The notes beneath the pieces were generated by a model that was not told where the DNA came from, made no database searches, and worked only from the letters and a program-made list of their open reading frames with translations. DNA of 23,793 nt from Acinetobacter geminorum (GTDB lineage Bacteria > Pseudomonadota > Gammaproteobacteria > Pseudomonadales > Moraxellaceae). The stretch covers positions 1-23,793 of the forward strand of contig NZ_JABELE010000029.1 of the NCBI RefSeq assembly GCF_013009345.1, in the 5' to 3' direction. Positions 13,436 to 21,736 of this stretch are shown here, piece by piece (position 1 is the first letter of the stretch; each line of letters begins with the position of its first letter). Both the position numbers and the translations under genes were made by a program.

Positions 13436-14887
13436 TTACGCCACGTCAGGCTCAAGATTCAAGAGTTCACCGTAAACTAAATTTAAAGTTTTAATTTCAG
13501 TAATCTCGATCTCTGCAAAACGTCCAACCCAAGCAGCATCACCTACAAAAGTGACTAGACGGGTATTGTCTGCTGTACCTACTAAAATATTAGGGTCTTG
13601 ATCAGAGACTTTTTCAATAAGAACACGTTCAATTTTGCCAAGCATTGCGTCAGTTTTTTCAATGCTAGATTGTTTAATCACTTTTTGAACTTGAGCTAAA
13701 CGCTCTTTTTTAACGTGTTCAGGCGTAGTATCAGGTAAGTCTGATGCAGGTGTACCCGGACGTTTTGAATAGACAAAACTATATGAGTGATCAAAATCTA
13801 AGTCTTTGATAAATTGAAGTGTTTCGGCGAATTTTTCATCAGTTTCACCAGGGAAACCAATAATAAAGTCACTTGATAAGTGCATATCAGGGCGTATTTT
13901 TCTTAATTTGGCAATCTTGTCGATATAAACATCAATCGTATGATTTCGTTTCATTGCCTGTAAAACATCATTAGATCCACTTTGAACAGGCAAGTGTAAA
14001 TGTGACACCATTTGAGGTAAATCTTCATAGCACTGAATGAGCTCGTCAGAGAACTCAAGTGGATGCGATGTTGTATAACGTAAACGTCCAATACCCGGAA
14101 TTTCTGCAACGAGTCGTAACAATTCAGGGAAAGTACAGATGCCACCTTCGAAGGTTTCTCCGCGGTAACCATTTACATTTTGACCAAGAAGTGAAATTTC
14201 ACGGACACCTTTTTCAGCAAGACCTGCAATTTCTGCAAGTACATCATCTAATGGGCGAGAAACTTCTTCACCGCGTGTATATGGAACTACACAGAAAGAA
14301 CAGTATTTAGAGCAGCCTTCCATAATAGAAACGAATGCTTTAAAACCTTCTACACGTGGTTCAGGTAAAAAGTCGAACTTTTCAATGTCTGGGAAAGAAA
14401 TATCAACCAGTTTGATTTTATCTTTTTTAGGTTTTTCTACTTGAGCATTATGTTGATCAAGCATTTGTGGTAAACGGTGTAATGTTTGTGGACCAAAAAT
14501 CATGTCTACATAGGGTGCACGTTTTTGAATGTTGTCACCTTCTTGAGAGGCAACACATCCACCGACACCAATCACAAGATCAGGATTTTTATCTTTTAGT
14601 TTGCGCCAGCGACCTAATTCACTAAATACTTTTTCCTGCGCTTTTTCGCGAATAGAACATGTATTCATGAGCAGAATGTCTGCTTCATTAGGGTTGGTCG
14701 TCAAAACGTAGCCGTGAGAATCCCCTAAAAGGTCTGCCATACGGTGACTGTCATACTCATTCATCTGACACCCTTGAGTTTCAATATAAAGTTTTTTTAT
14801 TGAAACATCAGTGGTGTGCGTTGGCTGGGTAACAGTGTTTTCTGAGGCAGCTTTGGCACCATTGGGAATGAAGGTTTGAACCGTCAT
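13436..14887 (-). CDS. miaB: tRNA-2-methylthio-N6-dimethylallyladenosine synthase MiaB
   Basis: Radical SAM methylthiotransferase that converts i6A37 to ms2i6A37 in tRNAs reading UNN codons. The N-terminal cluster cysteines are C40 (ETQGCQMNEYD), C77 (NTCSIREKA) and C111 (GGCVAS). The radical SAM cluster is CSKYCSFC (C192, C196, C199) followed by VVPYTRG. The remaining core shows REISLLGQNVNGYRG, HLPVQSGS and DFIIGFPGETDE. The C-terminal approximately 65 residues are the TRAM RNA-binding domain. The 483 residues include about 28 extra N-terminal residues. The ATG has AGGAG five bases upstream. It is the first gene of the miaB-ybeZ-ybeY operon, with a promoter expected in the 245-nt gap shared with the divergent slt gene. 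Confidence 0.98.
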   Translation of the reverse strand: MTVQTFIPNGAKAASENTVTQPTHTTDVSIKKLYIETQGCQMNEYDSHRMADLLGDSHGYVLTTNPNEADILLMNTCSIREKAQEKVFSELGRWRKLKDKNPDLVIGVGGCVASQEGDNIQKRAPYVDMIFGPQTLHRLPQMLDQHNAQVEKPKKDKIKLVDISFPDIEKFDFLPEPRVEGFKAFVSIMEGCSKYCSFCVVPYTRGEEVSRPLDDVLAEIAGLAEKGVREISLLGQNVNGYRGETFEGGICTFPELLRLVAEIPGIGRLRYTTSHPLEFSDELIQCYEDLPQMVSHLHLPVQSGSNDVLQAMKRNHTIDVYIDKIAKLRKIRPDMHLSSDFIIGFPGETDEKFAETLQFIKDLDFDHSYSFVYSKRPGTPASDLPDTTPEHVKKERLAQVQKVIKQSSIEKTDAMLGKIERVLIEKVSDQDPNILVGTADNTRLVTFVGDAAWVGRFAEIEITEIKTLNLVYGELLNLEPDVA

Positions 14888-15132
14888 GCAGGCTCCTAAC
14901 AGATCGATCTAAAAAAGAATAAATTGGCCCAAAATGGGTCAAACCATTTATTATAGCAGTATTTGAGCTGAACCGATAACTGTAAAATTTCAGAACATGA
15001 CAAGGTTTTTGTGAAGTAAATTAGGTGAATTTTAATGATGTTGAATCATAGAGTTACATAACACAACAAAAGAAAGCATGAAGAATAATTAAACTATGCG
15101 TTGAAGGTGAATAGTCAGGGTTTAGCACATTT

Positions 15133-17118
15133 ATGAGACCAAGTAGAAAGAGCTCATCAATCCATAGTCGTGTAATGAAAAATAAATATATGCATCGTAG
15201 CTGGTTAGGAGCTATGTGTTTACTTGGTTGTTCATTTACCTATGCTGCTGAAGAGCAGTTCAATGATGCATTAAATGCTGCAAATAGTGGTAATACCGCG
15301 TTATTAGATCAATATCAGCTTGCAATGCAAAATGATGTGTTGGGATATTACCCAGAATATTGGAAACTTAATACAAACCTTGGGTTTCAACCTGCTGCCT
15401 CTATCATAAGCTTTGCTCAACGCTACCCACAATCAGCAATGGCTGAAAAATTATCAGCAGATTATGTTGAAGAAAAAGTTAAACAAGCTGACTATGCATC
15501 TGCTCAACCTGTCTTATCTTATGTTACCAATCCTGACCAAGCCGAAAATTGTGCTTTAGCACAGGTGCGGGCGAAAAGTGGCGATGCGTTAGTTTTTGCT
15601 GAATATAAAGATGTTTGGTTAGCAACTGAATCCCAGCCGGAATCATGTGTCGGTTTAGGGCGCATGATGTTATCTAGTCCTTTAATGAGCGCACAAGATA
15701 AACAACAGCGTCTCTGGGTACAATTACGTGCTGGTTTATCTGGACAGGCTCTTGCGACTGCTCAAAGTTTAGGAATAAATCTCTCCTTAGCTCAGCTTAA
15801 CCAAATTCAGGCCAACCCACTTAATTATTTGTGGAGTGCGCCTAAGACAAATGATGCAGATTATGCTTATTTGATTTTTGCTTTAGGGCGTTTAGCTAAT
15901 AATGACTTAAGTAATGCTTTTTCAAATGTGCAGCGTCTTGCCCAAGGTACACCACAAAATGTACAAAAATATTTATATCGTACGGTAGCCTATATTGGTG
16001 GTACTACGGTCATGAAAAATAATTTTAATCGTGAAGTTCTACAATACTTTGATGCAAGTTATGGTTACCCATTAAGTCCGGAAGAAGCCGAAATTTATGC
16101 GCGTCAGGCGATTAGATTTGGTGCGTGGGAAAGTTTAATTCGTGCTATTGATAGTATGACGGTAACCCAAAAACAAGAAGATCGTTGGCAATATTGGTTA
16201 GCACGTGCGACAGAGCAACGTGGCGATAGTGCTTCTAAAGCAACCGCACAACAAATTTATAGAAAACTGGCTCAGGCTGGTGACGACTATCATAATCTTT
16301 TAGCAAAAGATCGTTTAGGTGAGCGTTATAACCATCAACCTTATGATGATCAGCCGACAGCAAGTGATTTAAGACGTTTAGATCAGAATATTCACTTTAA
16401 CCGTGCTTTTACTTTAAGACGTATTAATGCAAATCCAACTTATACCAACCGAGAGTGGAACTGGGCAGTTCGTCAAGCCTATCTTCAGCATGACGATGGT
16501 TTACTTTTAGCTGCAGCAAAGCGTGCTCATGATATGGGATGGTTTGATCGGGCAATTTATGCAGCAGATCGCACAACAAATAAGCACAATGATACTTATC
16601 GCTATGTGACTCCCCATAAGACTAATGTCGTAAGTCATAGTTACAATGCAGGAATTGATCCAGCGTGGGCTTATGGTTTAATGCGTCAGGAAAGTCGGTT
16701 TGTTACCTCTGCACGTTCTCATGTTGGAGCAGGTGGTCTTATGCAGATTATGCCTGGTACAGCGAAGTTGATTGCACGACAAATGGGTGAAACTTATAAT
16801 CCTGCTGCATTAAGTGAAATGAATACCAATATTCGATATGGAACATTCTATTTATCAATGATTCAGGGACAATTAAGCAATAACCCTGTTTTAGCAACAG
16901 CAGGTTATAATGCAGGGCCTAATCGGGCTAGACGTTGGCAACCGGACTATCAACCCATTTCGGCTGACCAATATACAGAGACAATTCCATTGTTAGAAAC
17001 CAGAGACTATGTCAAGCATGTTATGACGAATGCAACACATTACGGCGTAATATTGGGTCAAGGTGCCCAGTCCTTATCGCAACGTATGAAAGTCATTCCA
17101 ATGCGTACGTCGCCTTAA
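15133..17118 (+). CDS. slt: Soluble lytic murein transglycosylase (Slt70-type)
   Basis: Periplasmic exo-lytic transglycosylase that cleaves the MurNAc-GlcNAc bond of peptidoglycan with 1,6-anhydro ring formation. The 661-residue protein has a signal peptide (hydrophobic WLGAMCLLGCSFTYA, cleavage near AA-EE at about 39). A long alpha-superhelical U/L domain follows. The C-terminal catalytic domain contains AGIDPAWAYGLMRQESRF with catalytic E520, then GAGGLMQIMPGTAKLIA and ATAGYNAGPNRARRW. The order and length agree with E. coli Slt70. The start is uncertain: ATGs at 15133, 15175 and 15190 all keep a signal sequence and none has a strong ribosome binding site. The later ones would give a more normal signal peptide. 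It is followed 56 nt downstream by an exported RNase T2-like protein on the same strand. Confidence 0.94.
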   Translation: MRPSRKSSSIHSRVMKNKYMHRSWLGAMCLLGCSFTYAAEEQFNDALNAANSGNTALLDQYQLAMQNDVLGYYPEYWKLNTNLGFQPAASIISFAQRYPQSAMAEKLSADYVEEKVKQADYASAQPVLSYVTNPDQAENCALAQVRAKSGDALVFAEYKDVWLATESQPESCVGLGRMMLSSPLMSAQDKQQRLWVQLRAGLSGQALATAQSLGINLSLAQLNQIQANPLNYLWSAPKTNDADYAYLIFALGRLANNDLSNAFSNVQRLAQGTPQNVQKYLYRTVAYIGGTTVMKNNFNREVLQYFDASYGYPLSPEEAEIYARQAIRFGAWESLIRAIDSMTVTQKQEDRWQYWLARATEQRGDSASKATAQQIYRKLAQAGDDYHNLLAKDRLGERYNHQPYDDQPTASDLRRLDQNIHFNRAFTLRRINANPTYTNREWNWAVRQAYLQHDDGLLLAAAKRAHDMGWFDRAIYAADRTTNKHNDTYRYVTPHKTNVVSHSYNAGIDPAWAYGLMRQESRFVTSARSHVGAGGLMQIMPGTAKLIARQMGETYNPAALSEMNTNIRYGTFYLSMIQGQLSNNPVLATAGYNAGPNRARRWQPDYQPISADQYTETIPLLETRDYVKHVMTNATHYGVILGQGAQSLSQRMKVIPMRTSP

Positions 17119-17174
17119 CTTAAGGTGGTTGATGATGGATCTTCTTTTAATTGGCATATTCAAGTTTTAATTAA

Positions 17175-17837
17175 ATGAAATATACATATTTGGAACTTCG
17201 TTCAATTTTGCAACTTGCATGGTGGTTTATCTGTGCAGGGCTAGGATTGATGAGTTCCGTTTTACATGCCCAACCTGTTAATTTACAGGGGTATGTTATG
17301 CATGTGCAAATGACACCAGCTGCATGTGCATTAGATCCTTCTAAACAAAAACAACGTAAATGTCTTGAAGGATATTCACTGACAATTACAGGTCTTATGC
17401 CTGAAACAACTAAAACTGATTGTTCCACAGAAAGTTCGGCCACTCTCTCTCCATTACAAGCTAAAGTCGTGGCTCGGGTTATGCCCGATAATAATGCTCG
17501 TGTGCAGTTATGGAAAAATGTAGGGGGGTGTGTTCCTATGAATGCGAGCCAATATTTTCGTACGGTTATTAACTTTGCTGAACGTTTAAAAATTCCGGCT
17601 AGTCTCACAAGTTCAACAAATGTTGAAATGCAACAATCCGCATTAAGACAGCAATTTGTTCGCCTTAATCCTAGCTTACCCCAAAATGGTATCCGTTTTA
17701 GTTGTCAACTATCGCGTTCGGATGTGGTCTTAACAGAAGTGAAAGTTTGTTACACGGTAAAGGGCCAATATAAACAATGTGCAAATCATGTGGTATCGAA
17801 CTGCCCTGGTGAAATCATGATTAAAGGTAGTTACTAA
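17175..17837 (+). CDS. Exported RNase T2/RNase I-like protein, probably catalytically inactive
   Basis: A 220-residue protein with a signal peptide (cleavage expected after VLHA, residue 32). The mature part follows the layout of the RNase T2 family, including E. coli RNase I. TPAAC...C comes first (C51, C63), then LTITGLMPE at 69-77 in the place of the CAS I motif LT(I/V)HGLWP. LQAKVVARVMPD follows, then LWKNVGGCVPMNASQYF at 112-128 in the place of CAS II (...EWxKHGxC...YF), then RLKIP, and a C-terminal SCQ...LTEVKVCY...NCPGEIMIKGSY. Eight cysteines in the mature part would allow four disulfides, as in RNase I. Both catalytic histidines are missing: CAS I His is Thr72, and the Glu/Lys/His of CAS II are absent. 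It is therefore predicted to be a non-hydrolytic RNA-binding or toxin-/inhibitor-like periplasmic protein. The family link is inference from pattern. No clear ribosome binding site. Confidence 0.78.
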   Translation: MKYTYLELRSILQLAWWFICAGLGLMSSVLHAQPVNLQGYVMHVQMTPAACALDPSKQKQRKCLEGYSLTITGLMPETTKTDCSTESSATLSPLQAKVVARVMPDNNARVQLWKNVGGCVPMNASQYFRTVINFAERLKIPASLTSSTNVEMQQSALRQQFVRLNPSLPQNGIRFSCQLSRSDVVLTEVKVCYTVKGQYKQCANHVVSNCPGEIMIKGSY

Positions 17838-18048
17838 AGGTGACATCCATTTCATAAAAAAATGCTCACCATACATTGAATCTATTTGTAAAGATTAATT
17901 TGTATTTTCTATCAGACTTTTGGTGAAAACGGGTCGCTTTTACATGCATCTGCCAAATCTTTAGAGTACAATCTTTGCCGTTTATGATGATTTGGTTAGA
18001 TGGAATTCCTATTTAGCCCGATTAAGGACACTCATTGGAGACAATTAC

Positions 18049-19035
18049 ATGAAGCAACCCGTTCGTGTTGCCGTGACTGGCGCTGCAGGTCAAATTGGTT
18101 ACAGCTTATTATTCCGTATCGCAAGCGGTGAAATGTTAGGTAAAGATCAACCTGTTATTTTACAATTGCTTGAAGTTCCAGTTGAAAAAGCACAACAAGC
18201 GCTTAAAGGCGTAATGATGGAACTTGATGACTGTGCTTTCCCTTTATTGGCTGGCATGATCGGGACTGATGATCCGAAAGTTGCATTTAAAGATGCTGAC
18301 TACGCTTTATTGGTAGGTTCTCGTCCACGTGGTCCTGGTATGGAACGTGCTGACTTGTTAAAAGTTAACGGTGAAATTTTCATCGGTCAAGGTCAAGCAT
18401 TAAACGAAGTTGCTAGCCGTGACGTTAAAGTATTAGTTGTAGGTAACCCTGCAAACACTAATGCTTACATCGCAATGAAATCTGCACCAGATCTTCCTGC
18501 GAAAAATTTCACAGCAATGTTGCGTCTTGATCACAACCGTGCGTTAACTCAACTTGCTCAAAAAGCTGGCGTTGCAGTTTCTGATATCGAAACAATGACA
18601 GTTTGGGGTAACCACTCTCCAACAATGTATGCTGACTACCGTTTTGCAACTGCAAATGGCGAAAGCTTAAAAGACAAAATCAACGATGCTGCTTGGAACA
18701 AAGATGTGTTCCTTCCAACTGTTGGTAAACGTGGTGCTGCGATCATTGAAGCACGTGGTTTGTCTTCTGCTGCTTCTGCTGCTAACGCTGCAATTGATCA
18801 TATGCGTGATTGGGCACTTGGCACAAACGGCAAATGGGTAACTATGGGTATTCCATCTGATGGTTCTTATGGTATTCCTGAAGGCGTAATGTTCGGTTTC
18901 CCTGTAACGACTGAAAATGGTGAATATAAAATCGTTCAAGGTTTAGAAATTGACGAATTCAGCCGTGAACGTATTAACGTTACGTTGAATGAACTTGAAG
19001 AAGAACGTGCTGCAGTTGCTGACATGTTGAAATAA
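18049..19035 (+). CDS. mdh: Malate dehydrogenase
   Basis: NAD-dependent oxidation of malate to oxaloacetate in the TCA cycle. The Rossmann loop GAAGQIG lies at residues 11-17, followed by the substrate-binding mobile-loop region SRPRGPGMERADLL. VVGNPANTNAY and the catalytic histidine in WGNHSPTMYADY are present. The 328-residue length and motifs fit the cytoplasmic-type MDH (as in Pseudomonas/Acinetobacter/Thermus) rather than the 312-residue E. coli type. The ATG at 18049 is chosen because GGAGA lies seven bases before it. An upstream in-frame start at 17992 would add 19 unrelated residues. Codon use is visibly biased to preferred codons, as expected for a highly expressed enzyme. A TACAAT at 17967-17972 may be its -10. 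It ends in a strong terminator. Confidence 0.98.
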   Translation: MKQPVRVAVTGAAGQIGYSLLFRIASGEMLGKDQPVILQLLEVPVEKAQQALKGVMMELDDCAFPLLAGMIGTDDPKVAFKDADYALLVGSRPRGPGMERADLLKVNGEIFIGQGQALNEVASRDVKVLVVGNPANTNAYIAMKSAPDLPAKNFTAMLRLDHNRALTQLAQKAGVAVSDIETMTVWGNHSPTMYADYRFATANGESLKDKINDAAWNKDVFLPTVGKRGAAIIEARGLSSAASAANAAIDHMRDWALGTNGKWVTMGIPSDGSYGIPEGVMFGFPVTTENGEYKIVQGLEIDEFSRERINVTLNELEEERAAVADMLK

Positions 19036-19055
19036 TTTATCTTATAGATAAATGT

Positions 19056-19086
19056 AAAAAAGCACTCTTTTATAGAGTGCTTTTTT
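19056..19086 (+). terminator. Intrinsic terminator of mdh
   Basis: AGCACTCT (19061-19068) pairs with AGAGTGCT (19074-19081) around a 5-nt loop. It is flanked by A5 and T6, so the A-T pairs extend the stem to 13 bp. Confidence 0.95.
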
Positions 19087-19210
19087 ATTAAATTATTAGA
19101 AGGGAAACACAAAAAGCAACAAGAAAATATAGACACTATCATGCAAGTAAAAACGTTTTATTGATAGATTAGTTAATAGATGATTTAAAAGAAGTTATAG
19201 GAGAATAACA

Positions 19211-19456
19211 ATGTTTGAGCAGCAACCTACTTTAGAGCTTTTATTTGATCAGTTGGGTTTAGCTTCTGATGAAGCAAGTATCGAAAATTTTATTAAGACA
19301 CATCAAATACCAGCCGAACAGAAATTACATGAAGCTTCTTTTTGGTCAAAGGGCCAAAGTGATTTTTTAAAAAGTCATTGGGAAAAAGATGATGAGTGGA
19401 TTGTGGTTATTGATGAGCTTAATGAGCAACTGCATGAAGACAGTGTAAAAAAATAA
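19211..19456 (+). CDS. DUF2789 family protein
   Basis: Small 81-residue cytosolic protein. The pattern LELLFDQLGLASDEASIENFIKTH, then LHEASFWSKGQSDFLKSHWEKDDEW and VIDELNEQL, matches DUF2789, a family of short proteobacterial proteins of unknown function. All-helical and acidic, with an invariant-looking FW at 44-45. TAGGAGA nine bases before the ATG is a strong ribosome binding site. It is separated from mdh by a terminator, so it needs its own promoter in the 125-nt gap. Confidence 0.88.
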   Translation: MFEQQPTLELLFDQLGLASDEASIENFIKTHQIPAEQKLHEASFWSKGQSDFLKSHWEKDDEWIVVIDELNEQLHEDSVKK

Positions 19457-19465
19457 TTTCATAAA

Positions 19466-19508
19466 AATAAAGCCTGTTTTACACGTAATGCGTAAAACAG
19501 GCTTTATT
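19466..19508. terminator. Bidirectional terminator after the DUF2789 gene
   Basis: AATAAAGCCTGTTTTAC (19466-19482) and GTAAAACAGGCTTTATT (19492-19508) are perfect 17-bp arms with a 9-nt loop between two convergent genes. Confidence 0.93.
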
Positions 19509-19519
19509 ACATTAAGAGT

Positions 19520-20047
19520 TTAATGTGTCTTTACTTTTAATTGATCTTTATACCATGGCTCATGACGTACAAGGTCAAATACAGGTTGGCCATGAAGTAA
19601 TTCAAGATCACATGTAGACGTTGATAAATATTTAGTTAACCAATGTCGTGTCAACGCTGACTCTTGTCGTGCTGCTGACGCATAGGCCAAGAAGAAATAG
19701 ATATCAGCATGTTCATGATGTGCTAATGGCTTCAAAATTTGTTGAGTAATCAACGCAAAACGTTTTTCTTTATTTAGTTCAAAATAAAGCATATACGCTT
19801 TGGCTAAGTGTAAAGACAAATTAAGATATAAGCTCAATGGCATTTCTTCATATTCCATCCGAGCTTGTTCAAGCAAAACAATAGCTTCTTGTAGAAAATG
19901 TAGCTGTTCTTGGCGAACACGACTTAATACTACAAGTTGCATGCGTAACTCAGCACGCTCTAAAGCAAGCTCAGGCGTATTTTCAGTCAAATAAAGTTGG
20001 TCTGTTTCACCAATTCGGTTCACAATTGTTTTACTTTCAATAGACAT
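19520..20047 (-). CDS. Hypothetical helical protein
   Basis: A 175-residue protein that I cannot assign to a characterised family. It is almost entirely alpha-helical: residues 28-75 (ALERAELRMQLVVLSRVRQE then LQEAIVLLEQARMEYEE) resemble helical hairpins, and LSLYLNLSLHLAKAYMLYFE with HADIYFFLAYASAARQE are spaced like tetratricopeptide repeats. There is no signal peptide. The C terminus contains HGQPVFDLVRHEPWYKDQL, which resembles a final TPR-type DPRF/DPxF pairing. A role as a protein-protein interaction scaffold is plausible only by analogy. AGGTGA stands six bases before the ATG. Same strand as the 2OG-Fe(II) oxygenase upstream, with 67 nt between them, so possibly co-transcribed. Confidence 0.75.
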   Translation of the reverse strand: MSIESKTIVNRIGETDQLYLTENTPELALERAELRMQLVVLSRVRQEQLHFLQEAIVLLEQARMEYEEMPLSLYLNLSLHLAKAYMLYFELNKEKRFALITQQILKPLAHHEHADIYFFLAYASAARQESALTRHWLTKYLSTSTCDLELLHGQPVFDLVRHEPWYKDQLKVKTH

Positions 20048-20114
20048 ACGCCATCACCTTTTTTAATCAATAGCTTTTATATCGGGTTCATTTATCAAAT
20101 TTAAAGAGTAACCT

Positions 20115-20720
20115 TTAAACCCAAATAGAATTTCCACTACGAAGCCAAGCCGTAATAGATAGCCTTTGTTGTTTTGAAATTAATACTTCATGTAATAAAT
20201 CGCTTTGAAATATTACCAGTCGATTGGGTTCGGGATTAACAATATGCCATTTCTCATTTTTATCTTGTAGTCGCAATTGTCCTCCCCAATCTTCTTGCCA
20301 TTCTGGATGTAAATAATAGACAGTTGAGATAATACGATCATTTTTTTGTTGAGGATTGTCTCGATGTAAAGCATAAAATTCACCCAAATTATAACGAGCA
20401 AAATGAGCTTCAACCTCTTTAATCCCTAAATAGAATGCTTGATTTAGACTTTGTGAAAATAAAGTTAAGGTTGCAATATGTTGCTGAGCAATAGGGAGTT
20501 GATCATTAATCCAAAGAATATGGTCACTACGAATATTACTTACAACGCCGTTTTGAATGCCTGCTTCTCTAAACTCATCCATATGATGGCTACATTCTTG
20601 AGAAACCTGTGCGCGATATTGATCTGGATATGCTTGATTTATAATGGCAAAGCCATGCGCATTTAAATCATCTAAAATTTGATCCAAATTCCATGAATCA
20701 GGAAGTGAATGAGAGTGCAT
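20115..20720 (-). CDS. 2OG-Fe(II) oxygenase (prolyl 4-hydroxylase-like)
   Basis: Predicted Fe(II)/2-oxoglutarate-dependent dioxygenase of 201 residues. The facial triad is visible: H119 and D121 in YALHRDNP, distal H177 in DLLHEVL, and the 2-oxoglutarate arginine R186 in QQRLSITAW. STVYYLHPEW and DWGGQLRL lie in the jelly-roll core, as in P4H/PHD and egg-laying-defective-nine-like bacterial proteins. The substrate is not known. Related bacterial enzymes hydroxylate prolines of translation factors, which is a hypothesis here. The ATG at 20720 follows GAGG and gives a normal N terminus. A TTG ten codons earlier is possible but has no ribosome binding site. It diverges from rlmJ. Confidence 0.9.
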   Translation of the reverse strand: MHSHSLPDSWNLDQILDDLNAHGFAIINQAYPDQYRAQVSQECSHHMDEFREAGIQNGVVSNIRSDHILWINDQLPIAQQHIATLTLFSQSLNQAFYLGIKEVEAHFARYNLGEFYALHRDNPQQKNDRIISTVYYLHPEWQEDWGGQLRLQDKNEKWHIVNPEPNRLVIFQSDLLHEVLISKQQRLSITAWLRSGNSIWV

Positions 20721-20837
20721 ATAACCTCGAGTAGATCGTAAAAATATCAAGCAGCTCTATTTTAGATGATCACAACCTTACGAAAGAATATTTTTTTCAT
20801 GTTAAACTATTTGTTGAATTGAGGAATTAAAGTCAAC

Positions 20838-21695
20838 ATGAATTACCGTCACCATTTCCATGCGGGCAACTTTGCAGATGTTATGAAGCATGTGCTTTTG
20901 CTACAGCTGCTCAACCGTTTAAATGCTAAAGATAAACCTTATCGTTATATCGATACGCATGGAGGGGCAGGCAAATATGATTTATCTCTGGCACCTGCGC
21001 AAAAGTCTGGAGAGTTTCTCACAGGCATTCATCGTCTAGTTCAACTATCTGATATGGAAAAGCGTCAGGCACCTGAAGCAATCCAGCAATATTTGAAGTT
21101 AGTAGAACAATTGCGTTCTGAAGAAGGTAAGGGGAGTTATCCAGGTTCTCCTTGGTTTGCTTTGCAAGGCATGCGTGAAATCGACAAGGCGACTATATTT
21201 GAAATGCAGCGCGATGTATTTCAGCAATTACGCCATAACATTCGTGATAAACGTGCAGGTTTACATGAGCGTGATGCATACGAAGGCTTGCTCGGTGTAA
21301 TTCCGCCAAAAGAAAAACGCGGTCTGGTTATGATCGACCCTCCTTACGAATTAGAACGTAAAGACTTTCCACAATTAGTTGAACTTTTACAACAAGCTTA
21401 TAAAAAATGGCCAACGGGCGTTTTTGCAGTTTGGTATCCAATCAAAGACCGAGCGATGATTGAACGTTTTGAAAAGAAAATGTTTAAAACGGGTATTCGC
21501 CGTCAGTTAGTTTGTGAAATTTGTGTATGGCCAGATGACACACCTGTAGGTCTAAATGGTTGTGGCTTATTAGTGATTAACCCGCCTTGGCAGTTCTCTG
21601 AACAAGCAGACCAAGCACTACAGTGGTTATTCCCGCATCTTCGTATGCAAGAAACTGGTGGTCATGCTGCTGTTCGCTGGTTGGTAGGTGAGTAA
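20838..21695 (+). CDS. rlmJ: 23S rRNA (adenine(2030)-N6)-methyltransferase RlmJ
   Basis: SAM-dependent methyltransferase modifying A2030 in 23S rRNA. The family-specific N terminus MNYRHHFHAGNFADVMKHV is perfect. Other family features are YIDTHGGAGKYDL (SAM binding, about 37-49), the catalytic motif IV DPPYE at 167-171, and FAVWYPIKDR. Its 285 residues compare with 280 in E. coli. A GAGG and then AAAG precede the ATG. It is followed by pssA after 41 nt without a terminator, so the two are probably in one transcript. Confidence 0.97.
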   Translation: MNYRHHFHAGNFADVMKHVLLLQLLNRLNAKDKPYRYIDTHGGAGKYDLSLAPAQKSGEFLTGIHRLVQLSDMEKRQAPEAIQQYLKLVEQLRSEEGKGSYPGSPWFALQGMREIDKATIFEMQRDVFQQLRHNIRDKRAGLHERDAYEGLLGVIPPKEKRGLVMIDPPYELERKDFPQLVELLQQAYKKWPTGVFAVWYPIKDRAMIERFEKKMFKTGIRRQLVCEICVWPDDTPVGLNGCGLLVINPPWQFSEQADQALQWLFPHLRMQETGGHAAVRWLVGE

Positions 21696-21736
21696 CAGTT
21701 AACTTAAATCAATGCACATGTTTGGAATAGAAAATA

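Noticed and set aside
17171..17608. Minus-strand 145-codon open frame opposite the RNase T2-like gene
   Set aside because: The plus-strand frame has a signal peptide, paired cysteines and family landmarks; the antisense frame has none.
17992..18048. Extended N terminus for malate dehydrogenase
   Set aside because: No ribosome binding site for the upstream start, residues foreign to the family, and a strong GGAGA before the ATG at 18049.
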